Made by a program: the position numbers and the translations under genes
Part shown: positions 1-7,077 of the stretch, one piece after another
How the letters are laid out: each line of letters begins with the position of its first letter
Numbering within the stretch: position 1 is the first letter of the stretch
Source of the DNA: an uncultured Opitutales bacterium
GTDB taxonomy: Bacteria; Verrucomicrobiota; Verrucomicrobiia; Opitutales; Intestinicryptomonadaceae
Reading direction: 5' to 3'
DNA length: 64,000 nt
NCBI GenBank assembly: GCA_934613645.1
Contig: CAKTTC010000005.1
Span: 91,769-155,768, forward strand
The notes under the pieces: generated by a model
The model's database searches: none
The model's input: the letters and a program-made list of their open reading frames with translations, nothing else
What the model was told of the DNA's origin: nothing

Positions 1-409
1 TAAGCCTTGTATAATTTAATGCGAATATAGAAAATTGATTTTCTTGATTCTCTATAAAGCACGGATTGAGGTTTTCTATGATAAACCCGAGGGCAACAAA
101 AGGGCTTGTTGTAAAATCAATTAATCGTGTTGGTGCTCCATAATGTTGCATTATGGATAACCATCCTAAACGGGACTTTGGTTTATCTCTTAATTCTCCG
201 TAGACATTGAATTTTGACTCGAACTCAGTTATGGCAGTGTTTTCTAAGTCATAATATGTTTCGTCGTCTACGTGAAATGTATTTCGGACCAACGAGGACT
301 CAATTTTCCAATTGGCAGAAAGATGGCCACGGAATACACATGAATTAGAAAAAGAATTTAAAACCTCGAATAAATCACTAATCGTAACGATAGTTATGGG
401 CTTTAACAT
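1..409 (-). CDS. FRG-domain protein, partial (C-terminus beyond the window)
   Basis: The minus strand is open from an ATG at 409 to the window edge, giving the first 136 residues. The FRG signature is at residues 26-28 (CVFRGH), followed by NWKIESSLVR, a central acidic helix, and WLSIMQHYGAPTRLIDFTTS at about 83-102. That last block (W-L-x-x-M-Q-H-Y-G-x-P-T-R-L-I-D) is the hallmark of the FRG family, whose biochemical role is not settled but which recurs in phage-defence neighbourhoods. The ATG lies one base after the stop of the upstream gene (411-1268), so the two are surely cotranscribed with the helicase gene above them. The segment is AT-rich compared with most of the window, which fits acquired DNA. 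Domain identity is confident; function is open. Confidence 0.82.
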   Translation of the reverse strand, partial: MLKPITIVTISDLFEVLNSFSNSCVFRGHLSANWKIESSLVRNTFHVDDETYYDLENTAITEFESKFNVYGELRDKPKSRLGWLSIMQHYGAPTRLIDFTTSPFVALGFIIENLNPCFIENQENQFSIFALNYTRL

Positions 410-410
410 C

Positions 411-1268
411 TTATTCTCCATTCCAAATTTCCTTGTATACGCGAATCATATCTTTGTAAACCTTAGACGGCTCAACATCTTCTTTGTCATATGTCAAAGT
501 ATACGGGTCGCCTTCAGTTGATATTGTAGATAAGTGAGAATTTTGCTTTGTTAATATTCTAGCTCTGGCAATATTTCCCGTTGCCACAGTGCTTCTTGAA
601 ATCGCTTCGACTGCTTCCTGATCCAAATTTGTCCCCTTAAAAACAGTAGAACCTTCATCCCCGTTAACAGCTTGTAGCACTTCGGCTGATGGTTTTTGGA
701 ATTTTTCATCAGCATCAAATGGATTAGGACGTGAAAAAGTTGCACGAAGCTGCTTAATAGCGTAGGCTTCGCGTAATTTAAAAATAAATTCCTTTGGATC
801 ATTAATTTTAGAAATAGAAAGATATAACCCATTTTGAACTATAACTTGTGACTTTCTTAAAATCGCCTGTAAACGCTCTGCTGTTTTTTCAGTCTTCCCT
901 AATTTATGGTTAACTTGTATCGCAAGTAATTCGTATTTTTTAGAATAAACGACGATTGAATGCAACCCTATATCACGCTTTATCTTATAAAAATCTTGTT
1001 TGGAATTGTCAAATAATTCTAGGTCAGCCAAAGATACTTTCCCAAATGCGAAATAGCCTCCATCATCACTAAATTCATTTATACTGCCAGCTTTCCATAT
1101 GGTGCTTTCTCGGTATTTTATTGAAGTTTGTTCGCTTATACTTTGTGCAAATATAGCTTGCGGAGTTTCTTCTATCCCTCTGTGAAGAGGAAGTTCTAGT
1201 TGGATCGGACGCGTAATCTTTGCCCTAAATAGGTTATATTTGTTTTTTGTTTTCATACAATTCTCCAT
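411..1268 (-). CDS. unrecognised 285-aa protein in the helicase-FRG cassette
   Basis: I do not recognise this family. The protein is soluble, with no signal peptide or membrane segment. Two halves can be seen: residues about 1-180, a mixed alpha/beta part containing a run of alternating hydrophobic strands (SIVVYSKKYELLAIQVNHKL), and a charged C-terminal part from about 200. The start overlaps the end of the helicase gene by 16 bases, and the stop is one base before the FRG gene, so the three genes form one translationally coupled unit. A second ATG at 1256 is a possible alternative start that would remove the overlap. Base composition is AT-rich like the FRG gene and unlike the helicase. By position it may be the effector or adaptor of the cassette, but nothing in the sequence proves this. 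Confidence 0.75.
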   Translation of the reverse strand: MENCMKTKNKYNLFRAKITRPIQLELPLHRGIEETPQAIFAQSISEQTSIKYRESTIWKAGSINEFSDDGGYFAFGKVSLADLELFDNSKQDFYKIKRDIGLHSIVVYSKKYELLAIQVNHKLGKTEKTAERLQAILRKSQVIVQNGLYLSISKINDPKEFIFKLREAYAIKQLRATFSRPNPFDADEKFQKPSAEVLQAVNGDEGSTVFKGTNLDQEAVEAISRSTVATGNIARARILTKQNSHLSTISTEGDPYTLTYDKEDVEPSKVYKDMIRVYKEIWNGE

Positions 1269-4135
1269 TCTATTGCAAATATTATTTGCGATGTTATCTT
1301 ATTAGTCAATGATTTTTCAGCGGCGGCGATTAATTTGTCGCGTTCGTCGTCTATGGCGTCTTGGGCGGCGAAAAGTTTGCGCCGTAGGTTCATTCTTTCC
1401 GTTTCGGCGGCTCTCAAATTGCGTTGGTTTGCTATCTTCTCGTCAAGCGTATGGAGGTTGCGCGTATTCTTCTTTAAGTCGCGAATTTGTTTGTCGATTT
1501 CCTTGATTTTCAAGTCGAGGGACGTTTTGCGGTCTTCGCTCCAACGCTCGAGTTTCTCTACTTCGGCGTCGAACTGTTTAGCGGTTTTCTCGGCGTTGTC
1601 GGCGATAATTGCCGCCTTTTGACTTTCAAAGAAAGGCTCAAGAGGTGTCGAATCAAACGCGTCGGGGAGATCGTATGTTCGGGCGTTGAGGTTGAAAAAT
1701 CTTCGGGCGGTATCGGGATCTATTTGGTTGCCGAGGTCGTCAACGCAGGTGAAGACAAGGTGTTCTTCGGGCTCGGTTGTGCCGATTGTGATTTTTGAGA
1801 GCATCAGTTTGCCCGACTTTTTCGGCAGCTGTTCGATAACCGAAATTTTGCCGATTGTGTTTTCGTAATCGAAGAGAACGCCGCGGTATGGAAGGTCGCG
1901 GTTGGCGGCGCGGGAGATGAGCTTTTGGGCTATCGGGTGCGTAATGCCGTATGGCTGGCAATATTCGCCGTTCCATTTTATGGCGTAGAGTTTTTTATCC
2001 ACAAAGTCGGGCGCGGTTTCGTTAAGCATTTGGAACGTGAGATTTTCTTCGTCGAAAAATACGCCCTGATGCGAAAGTTCGTATTTTGTAAGCGCCCAAA
2101 GGATTGCCTGCAATTTGTCGATGGTTGCGTGCGAGGCTTCGTGGAAAACGTTGAGGCGTTCGGCTACTTCGGCGTCGAAATTTTCAAGCAGCTTGCGCCG
2201 CGCCTTGCGGATATTTTCGGCAATCTCCAAAGAAAAGCGCGTTTGAATGAAGTCGAACTCCATTTGGATTTGCGCGGACGTTCGGCATTTCTGATAGATT
2301 TCGGCAATTTTGCGCTCGAAGTCTAATCCGTTGCCGAGCGCGCCGAGGATTTCGTCGCTCGCGCCGAACACGCCCTCGAAGAGATGGAGCTTTTCATTGA
2401 GAATCTCGTAGACGCGTTGGTCGGCCTCGTTATTGAGGTTTAGGAAATTCACGACAACGACATCGTATTTTTGCCCATATCGATGGCAACGTCCGATTCT
2501 CTGTTCAATACGCTGCGGGTTCCAAGGAAGGTCGTAATTGACCACGAGCGAGCAAAATTGCAGGTTGATACCTTCTGCCGCGGCCTCCGTTGCAATCATA
2601 ATCTGCGCGTTGTCGCGGAAGTGCTCGACAAGAGCCGTGCGCATATCGGCGGATTTTGACGCGGTAATGCGGTTTGGATTTTTCGCTTTCCACTCGTTGT
2701 AAATACGTTTCGACGTTTCGTCGGAATTTGTGCCGTTAAAGAGCATCAATTTGCCGTCGTAGCCGTTTTCGGAAAGAATTTGCCAGATGTAGTCTTGCGT
2801 TCGGCGCGACTCCGTAAAGATTACCGCCTTGCGCGCCCCGCCGAGATTTTCCGCCATCGCAAAACCGCTTTTGAGCGCGGCAAGCAGAGCCTCGCCTTTC
2901 GCATTTTGACGGATACTTTGCGCGAGCGAAAGATAATTTTTAAGATCCGCAATTTCGCTCTTTATCGCGTTGATTTCGAATTCCGACAACGGTTCGTCGG
3001 GTTGGTCGGGAGAGGGGAGATCTCCGTCGAAAGATTCGTCGTCTTCATCGTCGTCGAACTCGTCGGAGGCGGAGTATTCGTCCGCCGTTTCGAAATCCTG
3101 CGACACATCGAGCTTCGCCCGCTCGGTGCCGTCTTTGAGCATAAGTTCAAGGCGGGTAATAAGAGTTTCAAGTGTTCCCGCAATAGCAAAGGACGACGAC
3201 GCAAGCAGTTTGCGCAAAATCATTGTCATAAGTTTACGTTGCCCGTTTGGCAGAGCTTTAAGGGCGTCGCGCCGCAAGTATTCGGAAATTTGTTCGTAGA
3301 GCTTTTCTTCGGCTTTTGTCGAATAAAACTCCTGTGTGAAAACGTGCCGCTTTGTGTATTTTATATACTTCAAGACCTGCTTGCGGAGAGTACGTTTACA
3401 CAGGTGTGAAAGGCGGTCGCGGAGGTCGGCAAGTGTGGTGTCTGTCGGATTGTTTACAAAGAGTTCGCGAAAGCTTTTCTCGTCGCCGAAAACGTGCGGA
3501 TCTATAATTCCTACAAGCCCGTAAAGTTCCATCAGATTGTTTTGTAAAGGCGTTGCGGTTAGCAGAATTTTCGGCGCACTTTGAAGCGAACTTTTTATCG
3601 AAGCCCCCATCTTGTTCCCGCTTTTATAGACGTTGCGCAAGCGGTGGGCTTCGTCTATTACCGCTAAATCCCACGGTGTTTGTTTCAAGTAAGCCTCCTT
3701 GTTGCGGGCGAACGCGTAGGACGTGATTACGATTTCATCGCAATTGAAGGGGTTTAGATTTCCGTTTTTTATCGCTTCGTTGAACGACTTGTTTTCGATG
3801 ATTTTTGCCGAAAGGGAGAATTTTTCTTCCAGTTCAATCTGCCATTGCTTGCGCAAATTTGCCGGAACGATAACCAAAATCCTCCGCTTTTTTTCGGCCC
3901 AACGCTGGGCTATTAAAATTCCGGCTTCGATGGTTTTACCAAGACCTACCTCGTCCGCAATAAGCGCACCGCGCGAGAGCGGCGAACTGAACGCAAAAAC
4001 GGCGGCATCGACTTGATGCGGATTCAAGTCGACGCGTGTATTCATAAGCGCGGCGGCAAGGCGTTCGACCGTTCCTAGCGGGGCGCGAAGCGAAAGTTCA
4101 TTTGCGAATAGTTGGGCGTGATAGTCTGTAATCAT
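1253..4135 (-). CDS. SNF2/RapA-like DEAH helicase
   Basis: A superfamily 2 ATPase of about 960 residues. Visible motifs are Walker A in ADEVGLGKTIEAG near residue 65, the DEAH box in WDLAVIDEAHRL near 160, TATPLQNN (motif III), and a C-terminal RecA lobe with IFTESRRTQDYI, ATEAAAEGINLQ and the arginine-finger motif QRIGRCHRYGQ. An acidic insert (runs of D and E) separates the two lobes and a charged coiled coil ends the protein. SNF2 proteins of this RapA-like type translocate on DNA and occur both in transcription recycling and in defence systems. I chose the ATG at 4135; an in-frame TTG at 4150 would add five residues. Neither has a clear Shine-Dalgarno. Its neighbours (FRG protein, unknown 285-aa protein, mobile element) favour a defence role, which is inference. 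Confidence 0.9.
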   Translation of the reverse strand: MITDYHAQLFANELSLRAPLGTVERLAAALMNTRVDLNPHQVDAAVFAFSSPLSRGALIADEVGLGKTIEAGILIAQRWAEKKRRILVIVPANLRKQWQIELEEKFSLSAKIIENKSFNEAIKNGNLNPFNCDEIVITSYAFARNKEAYLKQTPWDLAVIDEAHRLRNVYKSGNKMGASIKSSLQSAPKILLTATPLQNNLMELYGLVGIIDPHVFGDEKSFRELFVNNPTDTTLADLRDRLSHLCKRTLRKQVLKYIKYTKRHVFTQEFYSTKAEEKLYEQISEYLRRDALKALPNGQRKLMTMILRKLLASSSFAIAGTLETLITRLELMLKDGTERAKLDVSQDFETADEYSASDEFDDDEDDESFDGDLPSPDQPDEPLSEFEINAIKSEIADLKNYLSLAQSIRQNAKGEALLAALKSGFAMAENLGGARKAVIFTESRRTQDYIWQILSENGYDGKLMLFNGTNSDETSKRIYNEWKAKNPNRITASKSADMRTALVEHFRDNAQIMIATEAAAEGINLQFCSLVVNYDLPWNPQRIEQRIGRCHRYGQKYDVVVVNFLNLNNEADQRVYEILNEKLHLFEGVFGASDEILGALGNGLDFERKIAEIYQKCRTSAQIQMEFDFIQTRFSLEIAENIRKARRKLLENFDAEVAERLNVFHEASHATIDKLQAILWALTKYELSHQGVFFDEENLTFQMLNETAPDFVDKKLYAIKWNGEYCQPYGITHPIAQKLISRAANRDLPYRGVLFDYENTIGKISVIEQLPKKSGKLMLSKITIGTTEPEEHLVFTCVDDLGNQIDPDTARRFFNLNARTYDLPDAFDSTPLEPFFESQKAAIIADNAEKTAKQFDAEVEKLERWSEDRKTSLDLKIKEIDKQIRDLKKNTRNLHTLDEKIANQRNLRAAETERMNLRRKLFAAQDAIDDERDKLIAAAEKSLTNKITSQIIFAIEWRIV

Positions 4136-4292
4136 TTCAAAATCTGTCAATCTACACTACTACAAAGACGGAAATGGGCAAGTTTTTGTTATTATCGTGT
4201 AAAAATTTACGCATATGCTACTTTGCCCAGTTGAACTAAACGTAATCTCCACGCGCCTGATTTCTTAAATTACAAGTAAAATTCGCGCGAAC

Positions 4293-4351
4293 TTTACCCT
4301 GTTTAGGGTAAATTTTTACCTCATAAAACATAGCTTTGTAAGCTATTTTTT
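4293..4351 (+). promoter_or_regulatory. two hairpins with T-runs abutting the start of the 4352 gene
   Basis: TTTACCCT (4293-4300) pairs with AGGGTAAA (4305-4312) across GTTT and is followed by TTTTT. GGTAAA (4307-4312) can instead pair with TTTACC (4315-4320). A second hairpin, ATAGCTT (4330-4336) with AAGCTAT (4340-4346), runs into a T-tract that ends at the ATG at 4352. Both look like intrinsic terminators but sit in a leader. They could be an attenuator, an operator set, or insulation from the divergent helicase gene. Confidence 0.5.
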
Positions 4352-4882
4352 ATGAGTAAAGAATATTACACATTAAGAGAACTAATCGACAATAACGGCG
4401 GGCTTTTGAATGACGAAAGTCTGCATTTTATAACCAAGCACGGCTTGTTGTGCGAGCTATTGCTTTGCGACAATCGGCTTGGAGAGGAGGCGTTCTTGGC
4501 GTTGCCCGCGATGGGATATGTGCCAAACAGCAACGAGCTTGCGTGTTATCTGTATATGCGCAACGACCTCGATTGCAAAATGATGTCGGCACTAAACCTG
4601 TCCGACGCAGTGATGTTGGAATTGTTGTGTCTCGACCTCTCGCTTTTGCCCGCGGTAAGGGCGAAGGGGTTATTTTGGCGAATCGATGAAGGGCAATTTG
4701 CGAGGATTTTCATAAACGCGTATCGCGCGGCGGAAAATACAGAGCTTGTTGCCGAGTTGCAAAAGCGCGGGTGGAACTTTATGGACGCAGTAATTTTGGA
4801 CTGCCCAGAGATAATCCCCACGCTCGAACGTATGGGCGTAGACCTCGGAGAATCACGCTATGCCGCGTATCTTTCAAAGTAA
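4352..4882 (+). CDS. hypothetical protein, 176 aa
   Basis: I do not recognise this protein. It is predicted helical and leucine-rich (for example ELLLCDNRLGEEAFLALP and MLELLCLDLSLLPAVRAKG), with no signal peptide, membrane segment or metal motif. The spacing of helical pairs resembles a small solenoid of repeated helices, but no repeat consensus is clear. It is the first gene of the plus-strand run leading to the coupling protein, separated from it by 28 bases, and its start codon follows a hairpin with a T-run. By position it belongs to the mobilizable element, either as an accessory mobilization factor or as cargo. Confidence 0.7.
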   Translation: MSKEYYTLRELIDNNGGLLNDESLHFITKHGLLCELLLCDNRLGEEAFLALPAMGYVPNSNELACYLYMRNDLDCKMMSALNLSDAVMLELLCLDLSLLPAVRAKGLFWRIDEGQFARIFINAYRAAENTELVAELQKRGWNFMDAVILDCPEIIPTLERMGVDLGESRYAAYLSK

Positions 4883-4910
4883 ATTTTGTGAGTAGGAGAC
4901 ATTTTCTGCC

Positions 4911-6380
4911 ATGAAAAATAAAATAGTTTCTACAATCAAAACGAGTGCGGGAGAGCTGGAACTTTCCGAAGACGCGCTTTGCAAACACACGATTTTTATC
5001 GGCAGCACTGGCAGCGGGAAGACAACTTCGCTAAACGTGCTTTTGCGCGATATCATCGGATATAACGCGGAAGACGAAAAGCAGAAAGTCGGCTTGCTCG
5101 TCTTCGATTTAAAGGGCGACAATACGCTTTTCAAAATCCGAAAGTGGGCGAAGGAATTCGGACGTGATGACGATGTGATAGACTATTGCGCCGACTCGCA
5201 GTTTTACTTCGACCCGCTCGAGGGCTTGGATAGTTTTCGCAAAATCCCCGAATACGTCGAACGGCTTTACAACATCTTCCCATTCCAGAGCAGCGAGGTT
5301 TATTGGGAACAGTCGTTAAGAAAGCGGTTCAAGACAGTGCTAACTTACTGCTTATTCCGACATGAAAAGACAACGTTTAAACTCTTCTTGGACGAGCTTC
5401 GAGAGTTCACAACGGCGGATTCGGCAACTCGCAATTGGCGCGATGTAATGGATTCGGTTGAAATGGTTTTGCGTGCGCTCGAAAATAAGTCGAAAGGCAC
5501 AGTCGCCGAATCATATGAAATTTTGCGCGAACTTTTAGAGAACACGCGGGCGGGCGTTAACGAATGGCAACGTCTCGACCCGCGAACGAAAAGCAACGAG
5601 TTAAGCACGATGACGAACTTGATTTCAAGTTTCGGCAACCCAATTACGAACGGACATATTTTCGAGGGGAAGAACAAAACGCGCTTGGACATCGGCGAAC
5701 TCGTGTGTTCGGGAAAGATTGTCGTAGCAAGCTTTGACGGCATTGCAAACAGACAGTCGGCATCGGCAATTTGCAAGCTCTTAAAAAGCGATGTCTATGG
5801 GCACATTCAGGCGCGCCAAAATCCAAGCCGGCTTGTCGGGATTGTAATGGACGAATTTCCGCTTGTGGCTACCGACGGTGAGAACATCTCGGGCGATGGC
5901 TTCAATATGCAGACAATCCGTTCTAAACGCGGCTTTGTGATTGCTGCAACGCAAGGGCTTGTCGGGCTTGATTTATCAATAGGCGAACAAGCTCGCCGCA
6001 GGCTTATGACGAACTTCAACAACGTTTTCGTATTCAAAAGCAACGAGCGAGAAGTGCTCGAACTGGTTGATGACTTGAACTTCTGCGAGCCTCAGAGCGG
6101 CAAAATTGGATTCGGTAGTGATTCTCAACCTTGCAACAGACACGAATCGATAACGCTTGCTAACGCGCCTTCCGGTTATGCTGCAATAAAGCTTGCCGAC
6201 GGCTTCCAATCGAACGGTCTCGTTAAAATCGAGCGGCTTTATGTCGATGCGCTGACAATGTCCGAAAGCAAACGCGAATCGGAAATCGACAAGTGCGCAA
6301 AAGTTCTCCGCACCTACTTAAAGGCAATAGATTTTAATGCCTGCCTTAACGGTAAATTTTTAGACAAAGACACTTTATAA
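4911..6380 (+). CDS. type IV coupling protein-like ATPase (VirD4/TraD/TraG family)
   Basis: A 489-aa AAA+ ATPase of the conjugative coupling type, which links the relaxosome to the secretion channel. Walker A is GSTGSGKTT at residues 31-39; Walker B is GIVMDEF with D314-E315. A later FVIAATQGLVGLD block matches the sensor (Q-motif) region of TraD/TraG proteins. No N-terminal transmembrane helices are present, and the P-loop starts within 31 residues, so this is a soluble, short form unlike classical VirD4. It precedes two small genes and faces the relaxase gene at 7078-9291, which supports a role in mobilization. An FtsK/HerA-type DNA pump with another role is the main alternative. Confidence 0.85.
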   Translation: MKNKIVSTIKTSAGELELSEDALCKHTIFIGSTGSGKTTSLNVLLRDIIGYNAEDEKQKVGLLVFDLKGDNTLFKIRKWAKEFGRDDDVIDYCADSQFYFDPLEGLDSFRKIPEYVERLYNIFPFQSSEVYWEQSLRKRFKTVLTYCLFRHEKTTFKLFLDELREFTTADSATRNWRDVMDSVEMVLRALENKSKGTVAESYEILRELLENTRAGVNEWQRLDPRTKSNELSTMTNLISSFGNPITNGHIFEGKNKTRLDIGELVCSGKIVVASFDGIANRQSASAICKLLKSDVYGHIQARQNPSRLVGIVMDEFPLVATDGENISGDGFNMQTIRSKRGFVIAATQGLVGLDLSIGEQARRRLMTNFNNVFVFKSNEREVLELVDDLNFCEPQSGKIGFGSDSQPCNRHESITLANAPSGYAAIKLADGFQSNGLVKIERLYVDALTMSESKRESEIDKCAKVLRTYLKAIDFNACLNGKFLDKDTL

Positions 6381-6383
6381 TCT

Positions 6384-6557
6384 ATGAAATCTCATCATTC
6401 AAAATCATTTTCGCGATACCTGCGCGAAGTAAAAATCAGATACAAACGCGAGTCGGCAAAACGAAGCTTTGTTGTTACGTGCGAGCATTGCAATCTGCCG
6501 ATTCTTCACACGGCAAGGCTGCTTGCCAACAAACAACTCGCATACGAAAGGAACTAA
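6384..6557 (+). CDS. 57-aa basic protein with one CxxC pair
   Basis: A short frame starts 3 bases after the coupling-protein stop and ends one base before the next ATG. The product is strongly basic at its N-terminus (KSFSRYLREVKIRYKRES) and has a single CEHC pair. It may be a small DNA-binding or zinc-linked accessory protein. Tight spacing on both sides is the main evidence that it is real; no family is recognised. Confidence 0.6.
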   Translation: MKSHHSKSFSRYLREVKIRYKRESAKRSFVVTCEHCNLPILHTARLLANKQLAYERN

Positions 6558-6558
6558 A

Positions 6559-6990
6559 ATGAACGAAAAACTTTTCCACGCACATAAAGACACGCACAAC
6601 CCGAATAATCCGTATCCCGACTTTGTTCGCCAAGCGGCTAAACGCACGAAAGTGCCAATCGAACTTTTGACGCGCAAGAAATATAGTGGGAATTCCGCCA
6701 ACGGCAAGGGCGACAATCACCATATTTTGGACAAGTCGCTTTTTCCTAAGAAAGGGACACCTACTATCAACGTTTCAAAAAATAAACACTTCGAACTTCA
6801 ATGCCTGCTCGCCCAAGCCACAACCCTACAAGGATATATGGACTATGAACAAGCCGTGAAAACCGAGTGCCCCGAAATCCAAAACCCCATCGCCCAAATC
6901 TACTGGCAACGCATAGAATCCCTTTGTACTCCGTGGCGGATTAGACTGACCTTATGGGTAAAAAAGGTTTTTGGAGATCGTATTCTGTAG
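6559..6990 (+). CDS. hypothetical protein, 143 aa
   Basis: The ATG at 6559 immediately follows the stop of the 57-aa gene, so I prefer it to longer upstream readings in the same frame. The protein has a histidine- and asparagine-rich N-terminus (NEKLFHAHKDTHNPNNPYP), a GKGDNHHIL segment near residue 50, and a basic C-terminus with WRIRLTLWVKKVF. The HH pair is faintly reminiscent of HNH-type sites, but the remaining residues of such a fold are not evident, so no function is assigned. It is the last gene of the coupling-protein operon and converges with the relaxase. Confidence 0.65.
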   Translation: MNEKLFHAHKDTHNPNNPYPDFVRQAAKRTKVPIELLTRKKYSGNSANGKGDNHHILDKSLFPKKGTPTINVSKNKHFELQCLLAQATTLQGYMDYEQAVKTECPEIQNPIAQIYWQRIESLCTPWRIRLTLWVKKVFGDRIL

Positions 6991-7077
6991 ACTGCCTGAA
7001 GTATCTCAACCGTTGGCAGAAATCTGCCCAACGGTTGCATGCATATAAGTAAACGTTTTGTTTTATCTCGTGTTGCA

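Noticed and set aside
1253..4135. Full DISARM or similar known defence system
   Set aside because: A SNF2-type helicase is present, but no methylase, PLD nuclease or DUF1998 partner is visible in the window.
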